A stretch of 64,000 nucleotides of DNA from assembly GCF_900156625.1 (NCBI RefSeq), contig NZ_FTOB01000002.1, positions 614,275 through 678,274 on the forward strand. The letters run 5' to 3'. This DNA is from Zobellia uliginosa. Lineage in GTDB: Bacteria; Bacteroidota; Bacteroidia; Flavobacteriales; Flavobacteriaceae. The notes beneath the pieces were generated by a model. That model was given only the letters and a program-made list of their open reading frames with translations, was not told where the DNA came from and searched no databases. Of this stretch, positions 42,526 to 50,733 are shown piece by piece. A program made the translations under genes and the position numbers. Position 1 is the stretch's first letter; every line of letters begins with the position of its first letter.

Positions 42526-43830
42526 TTAATCCATTACAAACTTAAAACCTGCCGTAACAATTTGATAGCCAAAGGAAGTATCGCGATCGTATCGATAGAA
42601 CTTAAGGTCGATACTTTTTAGTCCGAATTTAGAAATATGTAGTTGGGTAAAAATATCGGTATACGAAACCCCTAAACCGTATTGATGGGCATTATACTTC
42701 GAAAGGTCGTAGTCCGAAGTGTAAAAATTTTCAGTAGACAAATGGGTTTCGTAGGGCGCAAAGTAATCCGCTGCCGTTTGATTGTAAAAACGGTAGGAAG
42801 GATATACGGTAAACTTGTCCGATAGTTTTACGGGGATTTCAACGCTTGCCGTATGTGAGTTGATGCCCCAGTCGTCGAAGTAATAGCGATAATAGGTGCG
42901 TAGTGACAGTACTTCGTTCAGATACCAGTTCAAGCGGCCTCCTATAGCGATTTTGAAGCGGTTGTCAGGAAGGCGTTCAATATCGTCGGCAAGATGGAAA
43001 TCTTCAATAAAGCTATCCGCTACATCGCTAAAATAAACCCTTTGAAAAGGCGTGGAAAGTAGACCTTGTTGTTGCACGAGGTCTATCGATATCAATCCCT
43101 GAACATTCTTATGCAATATTTGCGAAAGTCCAAAACCCAAGGAATATGAGTTTCTGTTCTTCTTTGTCAACTCCGTGAATTGCGGGCTATAGTTTGGGTT
43201 TCCTGAAATTTCGTCGGGTCTGAAAAAACCTAGGCCCCCATCGGAGAAAGGACGAAGTTCTATTGGGTACACGGTGGTCCAGCTATCTAAAAAGACATTG
43301 GCATTTATACTGGCTTCAGTATTTTTTTCATTGAATAGTTTGGAGTAGCTGCCGCCAAAGCCCAAAGAGAAGTAATCGTATTCCGAAGCGAGCGCAGCGT
43401 TGGCCGACCAAACATCGTTTCTGTCATCTGAACTATGGGTATAACTACCTTTTAGGTTGACCCAATTATCTCCTTTTGAAGCCCCGCTACTGGCTACAAA
43501 TGCATTGGCACTGCCTTTTCCGTCAAATGGATCGACATTGCTTGAAGAGGCCGAGGTATAGGCCGAGACGCCTGCGTCTATGGTCAGTACATCATCGTCG
43601 TTTAAGGGAATCGACACTACTATGGTGCCCGTAACATCCGTTAGTTCTTCCGTTCCAATACCCCCACTGACCGCGGCATTATCTCCAGCTTGCGAGTAGT
43701 AGCTTGATAAAATATCGACTTCGGTACTCTCAAGAACGCGTTTTTTGTAGGTGGGTTCTTCTTGTGACCTTGCTTCCGAAAAAGCGAAAAGCAGTACGAT
43801 CAAGAATACATTTTTTATGTGGATCATCAT
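42526..43830 (-). CDS. DUF3570-family outer-membrane beta-barrel protein
   Basis: A 434-residue protein with a signal peptide (MMIHIKNVFLIVLLFAFSEA ends near ARSQ) and alternating beta-strand pattern through the rest (RTYYRYYFDDWGINSHTASV, YGLGVSYTDIFTQLHISKFG), ending KFVMD. This matches the DUF3570 family, thought to be outer-membrane barrels. The ORF can be extended upstream by 59 residues, but that extension overlaps the DUF4266 gene in another frame and lacks signal-peptide character, so the ATG at 43828-43830 is chosen, with AAAGAG about 8 bases before it. It ends the set apbE - DUF4266 - DUF3570, which recurs in many Bacteroidota and Proteobacteria. Confidence 0.87.
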   Translation of the reverse strand: MMIHIKNVFLIVLLFAFSEARSQEEPTYKKRVLESTEVDILSSYYSQAGDNAAVSGGIGTEELTDVTGTIVVSIPLNDDDVLTIDAGVSAYTSASSSNVDPFDGKGSANAFVASSGASKGDNWVNLKGSYTHSSDDRNDVWSANAALASEYDYFSLGFGGSYSKLFNEKNTEASINANVFLDSWTTVYPIELRPFSDGGLGFFRPDEISGNPNYSPQFTELTKKNRNSYSLGFGLSQILHKNVQGLISIDLVQQQGLLSTPFQRVYFSDVADSFIEDFHLADDIERLPDNRFKIAIGGRLNWYLNEVLSLRTYYRYYFDDWGINSHTASVEIPVKLSDKFTVYPSYRFYNQTAADYFAPYETHLSTENFYTSDYDLSKYNAHQYGLGVSYTDIFTQLHISKFGLKSIDLKFYRYDRDTSFGYQIVTAGFKFVMD

Positions 43831-43844
43831 GTGTGACACTCTTT

Positions 43845-44057
43845 TTAGTTGCAGCCGCATCCGCCACCGGTTTTCCCTCCATTTGCCCCTACGGCCGCTT
43901 CGCGATAGGAATGCGCAATCGTTACATTTCGGTCGCACGTTTTGTCCGACAAGGCCATATCGGGATCGTTGAGGTTTACTTTGTCGTATTCTTTTACCAC
44001 CACACAACTGTTTAGGGTGATGACAAACAATGCTACTGTCAAAAATCGAGCTGTCAT
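43845..44057 (-). CDS. DUF4266-family small lipoprotein
   Basis: A 70-residue lipoprotein: signal ALFVITLNSC with Cys18, then VVVKEYDKVNLNDPDMALSD and a C-terminus of the form YREAAVGANGGKTGGGCGCN. The Gly-rich, CGCN-terminated tail is the hallmark of DUF4266 proteins. The tail cysteines could bind a metal or form a disulfide. The start codon overlaps the stop of apbE by 4 bp (ATGA), and the DUF3570 gene starts 14 bp after its stop, so the three are one transcription unit. The function is unknown; constant company with ApbE points to an extracytoplasmic flavin or redox process. Confidence 0.88.
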   Translation of the reverse strand: MTARFLTVALFVITLNSCVVVKEYDKVNLNDPDMALSDKTCDRNVTIAHSYREAAVGANGGKTGGGCGCN

Positions 44058-45034
44058 AATTTTTCTATTTCTATTTTGTCGGATGTATGGATGTTTCCTT
44101 TCCCGTCAATTAAAATGCATTCAACATTCGGTATCTGGTTGATCCTATTGAGTCCGACTTCCTTTCCCATAACAAAGACCGAAGTGGCCAAGGCGTCGGC
44201 AAGTTCGGCTTTTGGGGCGAACACGGTTGCGCTGATGATGCCCGTAGACGGATAGCCTGTTCTCGGGTCGATTATATGGGTATAACGAATACCGTTAAAC
44301 CTTACGTATTTTTCGTAATTGCCAGAGGTTACAACGGCTCCGTGTTGTATGGGAAGCAGTGCAAACACCTTGGTTTTATCCATGGGATTGGTGATGGCCA
44401 CTTTCCAGGGCTCGCCATTGGCTTGTTTGCCCCATGTATTCATATCGCCCGAGGCATTGATGATACCGGAAACTACTCCTTTGCTTATGAGCAATTTTTT
44501 GGCATGGTCGGCCGCATAGCCTTTCCCTATGCCCCCAAAACCTATTTTCATGCCCTTTTCCTTTAGAAAGACGGTGCGGTTTTCTTTGTTTAAAACGATT
44601 TTTTGATAACCGACTCGGGAAACGGATCGTTTTACGGCTTCGGGGTCGGGAATTGTGGTCATACTCCCGTCAAACTTCCAAAGGGCATCCATGGAGGCAT
44701 AACTGATGTCAAAAGCACCATCGGTGAGTTGGCTAATGACAATGGACCGTTCGATAAGGTCGAACAGTTCTTTATCGACTTTTACCGGTCTGATTCCCGC
44801 ATTTTTATTGATCCGAGAGGTTTGTGACAGACTGTCCCATGAAGAAATCAATTTTTCAATTCTTGAAATATCGGCAACGGCCATATCAATATATCTATGG
44901 GCCTTGGCCGAATCGGTATCGACCACGGTGATGTCGAACCTGCTGCCCATAAGCTTTAGGGTACGGCTATAACTTTCTTGTGATCGAGCGTATATAGCGG
45001 TAAACACGCATAGGGCTAGTAATATCCTTTTCAA
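44054..45034 (-). CDS. apbE: FAD:protein FMN transferase (ApbE)
   Basis: A 326-residue ApbE-family protein with an N-terminal signal peptide (ILLALCVFTAIYARS). It begins at TTG (45034), as no ATG gives the signal sequence. Family motifs are LMGSRFDITV, KIGFGGIGKGYAADHAK, INASGDMNTWGKQ, YTHIIDPRTGYP and the Mg-site region AELADALATSVFVMG. The enzyme attaches FMN from FAD to a Ser or Thr of exported redox proteins. I found no protein in this window with the usual flavinylation motif (D-x-x-S/T-G-A-S/T), so its target is probably encoded elsewhere or has an unusual site. It is the first gene of the apbE - DUF4266 - DUF3570 unit. Confidence 0.93.
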   Translation of the reverse strand: MKRILLALCVFTAIYARSQESYSRTLKLMGSRFDITVVDTDSAKAHRYIDMAVADISRIEKLISSWDSLSQTSRINKNAGIRPVKVDKELFDLIERSIVISQLTDGAFDISYASMDALWKFDGSMTTIPDPEAVKRSVSRVGYQKIVLNKENRTVFLKEKGMKIGFGGIGKGYAADHAKKLLISKGVVSGIINASGDMNTWGKQANGEPWKVAITNPMDKTKVFALLPIQHGAVVTSGNYEKYVRFNGIRYTHIIDPRTGYPSTGIISATVFAPKAELADALATSVFVMGKEVGLNRINQIPNVECILIDGKGNIHTSDKIEIEKL

Positions 45035-45143
45035 GATCGGGCAGATTGAACTCTATAGACTTTTGTTAGATGTATCAACAAAGATACTGGGCAAAGGTAT
45101 GCCTCTATCTTAAACAAATGTAAAAAGTGCGGAAATATTGTGT

Positions 45144-46172
45144 TTACGCTATGTTGATAGGCGATTTTTCATCGTTGGAACGGTAGATGGCATCTTGAAC
45201 CTCTATGTTCTTTAGGTATTTAGATACCTCGGTCTCAAAGGGCCTGTTATCTCGCAGTCGATCTATGAAGTGCGATTGTGTGGCAAAGACACAGTCGCCC
45301 GAAAAGTTTTTGTTTTCAAAGTGGTAGTCGTGCTTGGTCTCTTCTTTGCCGAGGGGCTGCACGGTAATGGTGCCATCGTCATAGAGCCTTATGCTGCCCT
45401 TGGGGCCATCGATGAGTACCGTGCCAAAGGTCAACCTAGGGTCTTCGGCCGTATTTTCATTATAACGGCTCGCATCTAAAAAGCCTAGGGTTCCATTTTC
45501 AAAATCAAAATTTACCCAAGCAAAATCCTCCCCTTTAATATTGGGGTTCAAGGTGCGCAGCTTGGCGTAAACGCTTTTGATGTTTCCTCCCAAAAAGCTG
45601 AAGACGTCAATAAAATGGATGCCGGTCTCATAAATAAGCAGACGTTCCATTTTACGGAAATAGGGTTGCCGGTTCATATAAGCGTCGTCTTGCCAGCCAT
45701 CTCCCATGCGCATACGAAGTTGAATGGTCTGTATTTTTTCGCCGATGGTATTCTGTTCCAATAGCTTTTTGATTTCGCGGTACCACGGCATAAACCGGAA
45801 ATTCTCGTGTACCATCATACGGACTCTAGAGCTTTTAATCATTTCCGAAATCTGAACGGACTCCCTATAAGTAGGGGCCAAGGGTTTTTGACAGATGATA
45901 TCGATCTCGTGTGCAATGGCAAGTTTACAAAGTTCAAAATGGGTTTCGGGAGGTGTTATAATATCAACGAAGTCGGGTTTTTCCGTTTTGAACATGGTAG
46001 CTACATCGTCGTAGGCCTCTTTGAAACCATAGGTGTCACAAACGGTTCGGGCCTTTGCAAGTTGTTGGTCGCAAATGGCTGCTATCTCTACATTCGGTAT
46101 GCGTTGCCAAGCATCAAAGTGAAATTGGCTGAAATAACCTGCCCCGATACATACTCCTTTTAACTTTGTCAT
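45144..46172 (-). CDS. Gfo/Idh/MocA-family oxidoreductase
   Basis: A 342-residue NAD(P)-dependent oxidoreductase. The N-terminal Rossmann fold starts LKGVCIGAGYFSQFHFDAW. The usual E-K-P motif appears as ICQKPLAPTYRES, with Gln in place of Glu. GIHFIDVFSFLGG in the C-terminal substrate domain carries the conserved His. Enzymes of this family oxidise or reduce sugars, inositols and sugar acids. This gene is last in the LacI-controlled acid-sugar operon, 1 bp after the MFS transporter gene, so a hexose or uronic-acid derivative entering the acid-sugar pathway is its likely substrate. The exact reaction cannot be told from sequence. Confidence 0.9.
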   Translation of the reverse strand: MTKLKGVCIGAGYFSQFHFDAWQRIPNVEIAAICDQQLAKARTVCDTYGFKEAYDDVATMFKTEKPDFVDIITPPETHFELCKLAIAHEIDIICQKPLAPTYRESVQISEMIKSSRVRMMVHENFRFMPWYREIKKLLEQNTIGEKIQTIQLRMRMGDGWQDDAYMNRQPYFRKMERLLIYETGIHFIDVFSFLGGNIKSVYAKLRTLNPNIKGEDFAWVNFDFENGTLGFLDASRYNENTAEDPRLTFGTVLIDGPKGSIRLYDDGTITVQPLGKEETKHDYHFENKNFSGDCVFATQSHFIDRLRDNRPFETEVSKYLKNIEVQDAIYRSNDEKSPINIA

Positions 46173-46173
46173 T

Positions 46174-47442
46174 TTAGTATAGTGAAAAGTGTTTTGATGG
46201 TTTCATATTGTACCAAATGAATATGGCCATGATGTTGAGGGTCGCACCTACAATAAAAAATAGGGTAGTGGAACCTGTCCATGCCAATAAATAAGGGAAT
46301 AATAGGGCCGTAATAAAGGCGCCTATGTTTCCGGCCATGTTCATTGTACCCGATACCGTTCCCGAGTGCTTTTGGCCAATATCTACACAAAAGGCCCAAG
46401 ATGGGGGAAGGGTCATATCCGCCCCAAAAATAGCGATACTTAGAAAAACAATGGCTCCAACGGCCGAATCCATGTAAATACTTCCCAAGAGACCAATGGC
46501 CGCCAGGGCAAAACCAATAGATGCGGGCCATATTCTAGATTTGTTCCAATTGCCATTTTTGAATATCCTATCGATCAACCAACCCGAGACCCAATTGCCT
46601 ATGGCCCCAAAAGTGAGGGGTATGGCCGAGTAGAATCCGGCCTCAACCGTTTCGAGTCCGTATTCGCTTTTTATATGTGGAAAGAGCCAGGTAAGGGCAA
46701 AGAAAAAGGTGAAATTACTGGCAAAGTACTGGGCCATGGCCAACCACATGTTCTTTGATTTGAGCAGGGTTCCGAAATGGATTTTTTCCTTGGTTTTGGT
46801 GGCTTTTTTGTTTTGTCGGGAGGCAATGATAAATTCCTTTTCCTCCTTTGAAATGCCATTGTGTTCCTCGGGGGTGTCACGGAATAAAAAATACCAGGCC
46901 AATGCCCAGAGCACGCCAACGGCACCTAAGATGAAAAAGGTGACCCTCCATCCGAAGTCATTTACCATCCAGGCAACGGCAGGTAGGGCGAAGGCCGCAC
47001 CCAGTCGAGATCCCGAAAAATTAATACCGGTTACCAAGCCGCGTTCCTTTAGGGGAATCCAACTAAAAATGGCCCTTGACATGCCGGGAAAGGCACCCGC
47101 CTCACCGGCGCCAAAGAGAAAACGTACGATCAAAAGCGATACAAAATTAAATGCGGCTCCCGTCAATGCTGTAAACACCGACCATAGGGTAACGATCATG
47201 GTAAGCACGCGGCGCGGTCCGAACCGATCGGCCAAAATGCCCGATGGGGTTTGAAAAAAAGCATATCCCAGGGAAAAGGAAGCCAAGATCCATCCCATTT
47301 GTTTGTCGCTGAGGTTCAGGGCTTCCGAAATGGGGTCTTTGGCAACAGAAATACAGATGCGGTCAATATATAAAAGCAGGGCTAGCAAAAACGTGCCGAC
47401 CACCATAAAATAACGTTTAGGGAAATAACCGTGTTCTTTCAT
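46174..47442 (-). CDS. MFS transporter, anion:cation symporter type (acid sugars)
   Basis: A 422-residue 12-span transporter of the major facilitator superfamily. The first-loop motif GILADRFGPRRVLTM and the N-terminal LLYIDRICISVAKDPI match the anion:cation symporter family, which includes transporters for hexuronates, galactonate and glucarate (ExuT/GudP group). It probably imports a sugar acid by proton symport. A cytoplasmic loop between spans 6 and 7 is charged (EEHNGISKEEKEFI). It lies between the DUF1537 kinase gene (9 bp gap) and the oxidoreductase gene (1 bp gap), so substrate uptake and metabolism are encoded together. Confidence 0.9.
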   Translation of the reverse strand: MKEHGYFPKRYFMVVGTFLLALLLYIDRICISVAKDPISEALNLSDKQMGWILASFSLGYAFFQTPSGILADRFGPRRVLTMIVTLWSVFTALTGAAFNFVSLLIVRFLFGAGEAGAFPGMSRAIFSWIPLKERGLVTGINFSGSRLGAAFALPAVAWMVNDFGWRVTFFILGAVGVLWALAWYFLFRDTPEEHNGISKEEKEFIIASRQNKKATKTKEKIHFGTLLKSKNMWLAMAQYFASNFTFFFALTWLFPHIKSEYGLETVEAGFYSAIPLTFGAIGNWVSGWLIDRIFKNGNWNKSRIWPASIGFALAAIGLLGSIYMDSAVGAIVFLSIAIFGADMTLPPSWAFCVDIGQKHSGTVSGTMNMAGNIGAFITALLFPYLLAWTGSTTLFFIVGATLNIMAIFIWYNMKPSKHFSLY

Positions 47443-47451
47443 CTTTATGTA

Positions 47452-48837
47452 TTAATTCAAAAGTTTTATTACTTCGGCCACTGCCGTTTCATCACCTACA
47501 TTTCCAGGGAAAACGATATAGGGTAAATTGGGGAATTTTGATTCATCTCCCAATTGCCATACGGGAACCCCTTTAATGACCTGTCCGAGAACCATGGCGC
47601 GTTTTACGCCCAAACCCTTGGTTGCGATATCGCTAGACGTTATCCCTCCTTTGGCCAATATATATCGCGGCCGAACCCGTAGCTGTTTTATAAGGGTGTT
47701 AAGTCCGTTTGCCACTTCGTTTACAATAGCCAGGCTCTCTTTTTTATCGGTGCCCTTTACGATGGTGCGACTGGTGTAAATTACTACGTTTTGTCCTTTG
47801 TCTATGGCTTTGTCGGCTTGTTGGGTCAAATCGGATATTTGGGCGTAGAAGGCGTTTTTGTCAAAGACCAAGTTTGCGTTCAGCTCAAGGAACAGGGCCG
47901 AGCTTCTGTTTTTGAGATAGTTTAATTGGGCCGTTGTTTTGGGGACGTAAGAACCGACAACGGTCAGGGCCCCATTGGTAACTTCGTTCTTTAAGACCTC
48001 TCCTTTTTCAAGGCATTTTTTAGGGGCGATTCCCCCCAAGGCATTTACAAAGGAGGCGGCGCTTCTAAAAACGACATGCCCCTGATGTAAAAGACAGGAC
48101 AAGGCTATGGCCTGTAAGTCGGAATAACTTGTGGCGTTGACCACAAAATGTGTTTTTTGCTTAGAGGCTAAAGTTTGTTGGACCTTGGTTAAATCCGATG
48201 CGCGTAAGTCGGACAGCGATATCGACCCAATTTCGTCGGCAGATATGCGGTGGTCATACTTTTCGAGAATGTACTCCTTAAGGTTGGATGAGGAATAGCC
48301 GAAAGTATTGTCTTGGGCAAACGGTGTTTCGGATGCCGGTACAAATTGTTGTTTTTCGGCAACGTAGTGCACGTCATTGAAGGTGTATCTTCCCCCTTCA
48401 AAAAAAGCGGGAATCAACAGTTGTTTGGTGTTTTTCCATCCTAGTCCCTTTATCAGGGCCTCGACCTCGTTCGGATAATGGCCCCGTAAGGTGGAGTCGC
48501 TACGGCTGATAACCAAAACGGACTTATCGAGTTTGTCGGCCGCTATCTTTAAGCGTTGACCGATGCACTCGGCAAGGGTATTGGCTTCTTCGGCCTGTAA
48601 ACTTCTTGAGTTGGTCAGGATAAAAAAAATACGGTTATCAGCTAGTTCCCGTTCTAATATCTCTTGGGTCCATTCCGTTATTACGGGTATGTCGTATATG
48701 GTTTGGGTACCGGTGGGGTCATCATCTAGAACGACTATGCTTTTGGGGGATGTCTCCAACGCATTAAGAATTGCCCTTTCGTATCCGGGTAGCGCATCAC
48801 CCTCCGTAATCGAACGTAAAATTGCCGTTTGTTCCAT
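47452..48837 (-). CDS. Four-carbon acid sugar kinase family protein (DUF1537)
   Basis: A 461-residue kinase of the OtnK/DtnK/LtnK type. The N-terminal domain shows IVVLDDDPTGTQTIYDIPVI and FILTNSRSLQ, then ISRSDSTLRGHYPNEV. The C-terminal nucleotide-binding domain has ILAKGGITSSDIATKGLGVK and FPGNVGDETAV. The family phosphorylates four-carbon acid sugars such as threonate and erythronate, and some related acids, with ATP. The gene overlaps the cyclase gene by one base (TAATG) and precedes the MFS gene by 9 bp. The usual partners of this kinase in known pathways (PdxA2-type dehydrogenase, or class II aldolase with isomerase) are absent; a tartrate/isopropylmalate-type dehydrogenase is present instead. 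Confidence 0.9.
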   Translation of the reverse strand: MEQTAILRSITEGDALPGYERAILNALETSPKSIVVLDDDPTGTQTIYDIPVITEWTQEILERELADNRIFFILTNSRSLQAEEANTLAECIGQRLKIAADKLDKSVLVISRSDSTLRGHYPNEVEALIKGLGWKNTKQLLIPAFFEGGRYTFNDVHYVAEKQQFVPASETPFAQDNTFGYSSSNLKEYILEKYDHRISADEIGSISLSDLRASDLTKVQQTLASKQKTHFVVNATSYSDLQAIALSCLLHQGHVVFRSAASFVNALGGIAPKKCLEKGEVLKNEVTNGALTVVGSYVPKTTAQLNYLKNRSSALFLELNANLVFDKNAFYAQISDLTQQADKAIDKGQNVVIYTSRTIVKGTDKKESLAIVNEVANGLNTLIKQLRVRPRYILAKGGITSSDIATKGLGVKRAMVLGQVIKGVPVWQLGDESKFPNLPYIVFPGNVGDETAVAEVIKLLN

Positions 48838-49481
48838 TAATTTTCAGTTTCTACAGCTATGACCCGGGCCGGGGCGCCATCGCCTTTTGCTACTTTTAAA
48901 GGAAGGGCGATGAGGGTGACCTTGGGTTTTGAGAGGGCCTCAAGATTGGTTAGCCCTTCTATGATGATTACCTTGTTCTGAAATAGGATCGTGTGTATTT
49001 CGGTAACTTCTTCAATATTATTGACGTCCGCCACCGATGGAGGTTCCACACCCAATATGTTAACGCCGTTGTTGCCGAGCCAAAGGGCGAGCTCCTTGCT
49101 GATACGCGGTAAGCTGTTTCTATAGCTATCGGTACCCGCCCGCTTGCTCCAACCGGAATGCAATAAGATGCTTTCCCCTTTTCTGAACGAATGGGCCACG
49201 TCTCCCAAATGGGAAACCTTTATTTCTTCGCTAGGGGAGATGGAGGTGATATCTACGACCCAGGCTTCTGAAATAAAATGGCTTACCGGCAACTCGTCTA
49301 TGGTCTGCTCTGAGGTTTCAAAATGAATCGGGGCGTCCATATGGGTACCACTATGCGAGTATAGGTGCAAGGTGGTGGCGTTCCATCCATCATCGGCTAC
49401 TGTTTTAGCACTTTCTATGGATACCCCGGGCATATGGTTGCCAATGGTTTGCGTTAGGTCTATGATTCGTTTTTCACCCAT
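48837..49481 (-). CDS. Cyclase-family metal hydrolase
   Basis: A 214-residue member of the cyclase/kynurenine-formamidase-like family. The diagnostic metal motif H-S-G-T-H-M-D is at residues 43-49, followed by APIHF. ILLHSGWSKRAGTDSYRNSL and NILGVEPPSVAD are further family blocks. These enzymes hydrolyse amides or open rings using zinc or manganese. In an acid-sugar operon, opening of a lactone or hydrolysis of an amide is plausible, but no experimentally known function can be transferred. It starts 14 bp after the dehydrogenase gene and shares one base with the kinase gene. Confidence 0.87.
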   Translation of the reverse strand: MGEKRIIDLTQTIGNHMPGVSIESAKTVADDGWNATTLHLYSHSGTHMDAPIHFETSEQTIDELPVSHFISEAWVVDITSISPSEEIKVSHLGDVAHSFRKGESILLHSGWSKRAGTDSYRNSLPRISKELALWLGNNGVNILGVEPPSVADVNNIEEVTEIHTILFQNKVIIIEGLTNLEALSKPKVTLIALPLKVAKGDGAPARVIAVETEN

Positions 49482-49495
49482 TTGGGAATTCAGTT

Positions 49496-50560
49496 TTAAT
49501 TGGCCTTTATGAATGCGACTACACTTTCCGCTACTTCGGAAGTTGTGGCGTTTCCTTTGAGATCCTTGGTTAAATTGCCCTTGGCGGTAGTGTGTTCAAT
49601 ACCGGCAAGAATATCCTGGGCAGCCTCTGATTCGCCCAAATGCTCGAGCATGATGGCCGCGGACCAAATTTGACCTATAGGGTTGGCAATATTCTGTCCT
49701 GCAATATCGGGCGCAGAACCGTGAATAGGCTCGAACATTGAAGGAAAATTGTTTTCGGGGTTGATATTTCCGCTACCGCCTAGGCCTAAACTTCCCATTA
49801 TGGCACCACCAAGATCGGAGAGGATGTCGCCCATCATATTGGTGGTGACGATAACATCAAAAACTTCAGGCTTTAGAACAAAGCTGGCCGAAGCATTGTC
49901 GATGTACATTTTTGTATAGGTCACATCTGGATATTGCTCCGCAACCTCCGCGATGACCTTGTCCCAAAAGCCCAGGGTATAGATCAAGGTATTCGATTTG
50001 GTTACATTGGTCACATGCTTACGGCGTTTTCGGGCCAATTTAAAGGCGTAATGGGCGATGCGTTCAACGCCTAACCGGGTGACCATGCTGGTGTCGACGG
50101 CGACGCCATTGGGGGTGTCAGGGTAAAGTATTTTACCGTTTTGGACAAATTCCCCTTCGTTATTCTCACGAAGAATGACAAAATCGATGTCTTTTTCGGT
50201 TTTGTCCCTTAGGGGACTTTTTACTCCAGAAAACAGCTTTACCGGTCTGTAGTTGACGTATTGCTCCAACTGGGTACGCACTTTAAAAGTGTAGTCCCTT
50301 GCCGGAAGGGTGTCATCGACCACGGGGAGGCCCACCGCCCCAAAGTATATGGCATCAAAGGCCTTTAGTTGCTCTATGCCGTCCGAGGGCATGAATTCCC
50401 CGTGTTTTAAATAATGACCGGCACCCCATGAAAAATCGGTAGTGTCTAGGGAAAAATTATGTTTTGCCGCCACGGCCTCTAATACAGATACGCCCGCTGG
50501 CACAATTTCGGATCCTATGCCGTCTCCTTTTACAACGGCTATTTTATATGTTTTGCCCAT
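49496..50560 (-). CDS. Isopropylmalate/tartrate/D-malate-type dehydrogenase
   Basis: A 354-residue member of the isocitrate/isopropylmalate dehydrogenase superfamily. It has IAVVKGDGIGSEIVPAGVSV, the substrate-arginine segment VRTQLEQYVNYRPVKLF, ILRENNEGEFVQNGK and KSNTLIYTLGFWD. TTNMMGDILSDLGGAIMGSL holds the metal aspartates, and FEPIHGSAPDIAGQNIANP follows. The absence of leucine-pathway neighbours and the YVNYRP segment place it nearer tartrate dehydrogenase/D-malate dehydrogenase (TtuC/DmlA) than LeuB. It would oxidise, and perhaps decarboxylate, a hydroxy-acid. It is the first gene of the operon, 26-43 bases or more downstream of the TTGCACAA boxes that probably control it. Confidence 0.88.
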   Translation of the reverse strand: MGKTYKIAVVKGDGIGSEIVPAGVSVLEAVAAKHNFSLDTTDFSWGAGHYLKHGEFMPSDGIEQLKAFDAIYFGAVGLPVVDDTLPARDYTFKVRTQLEQYVNYRPVKLFSGVKSPLRDKTEKDIDFVILRENNEGEFVQNGKILYPDTPNGVAVDTSMVTRLGVERIAHYAFKLARKRRKHVTNVTKSNTLIYTLGFWDKVIAEVAEQYPDVTYTKMYIDNASASFVLKPEVFDVIVTTNMMGDILSDLGGAIMGSLGLGGSGNINPENNFPSMFEPIHGSAPDIAGQNIANPIGQIWSAAIMLEHLGESEAAQDILAGIEHTTAKGNLTKDLKGNATTSEVAESVVAFIKAN

Positions 50561-50585
50561 AGTTCTTGAATAAAGCTAAGTTTTA

Positions 50586-50603
50586 TTGCACAAATTTGCA
50601 CAA
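50586..50603. promoter_or_regulatory. Two TTGCACAA operator boxes upstream of the dehydrogenase operon
   Basis: TTGCACAA occurs at 50586-50593 and again at 50596-50603, exactly 10 bp (one helical turn) apart, 26-43 bp upstream of the operon's first start codon. The same octamer form (TTGCnCAA) recurs beside the lacI-type gene. Position and form suit a LacI-family repressor site. Confidence 0.6.
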
Positions 50604-50684
50604 ATATTAAATGTTAATTTATAGATTAATTAAGGATTTTTGACAAATATATGTAAATTTGGCTATCATTTTTGATAAAAGCAT

Positions 50685-50710
50685 AAATTATTGCGCAATA
50701 ATTTGCTCAA
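50685..50710. promoter_or_regulatory. Palindromic LacI-type operator at the regulator gene
   Basis: A perfect 20-bp palindrome (50685-50704) centres on TTGCGCAA (50691-50698), the CG-centred form typical for LacI-family operators. A further box TTGCTCAA follows at 50703-50710, 12 bp on. Both lie 24-43 bp before the TTG start at 50734, fitting autoregulation. The palindrome lies inside the longer reading frame from 50659, which argues against that longer start. Confidence 0.65.
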
Positions 50711-50733
50711 TTGATTTTACTAAAGAACATCTT

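Noticed and set aside
43831-44007. 59-residue N-terminal extension of the DUF3570 protein
   Set aside because: It overlaps the DUF4266 gene in another frame, is rich in Arg and Cys, and hides the signal peptide that starts at 43830.
50639-50661. TTTG and TAAATTTG upstream of the LacI-type gene as a promoter
   Set aside because: TAAATTTG matches the -7 consensus, but the TTTG lies only 11 bases before it, so the pair does not meet the usual spacing of about 19-21 bases; left unannotated.
50659-50733. 25-residue N-terminal extension of the LacI-type regulator
   Set aside because: The region contains the operator palindrome, starts with TTG, and LacI-family proteins begin only a few residues before the helix-turn-helix.
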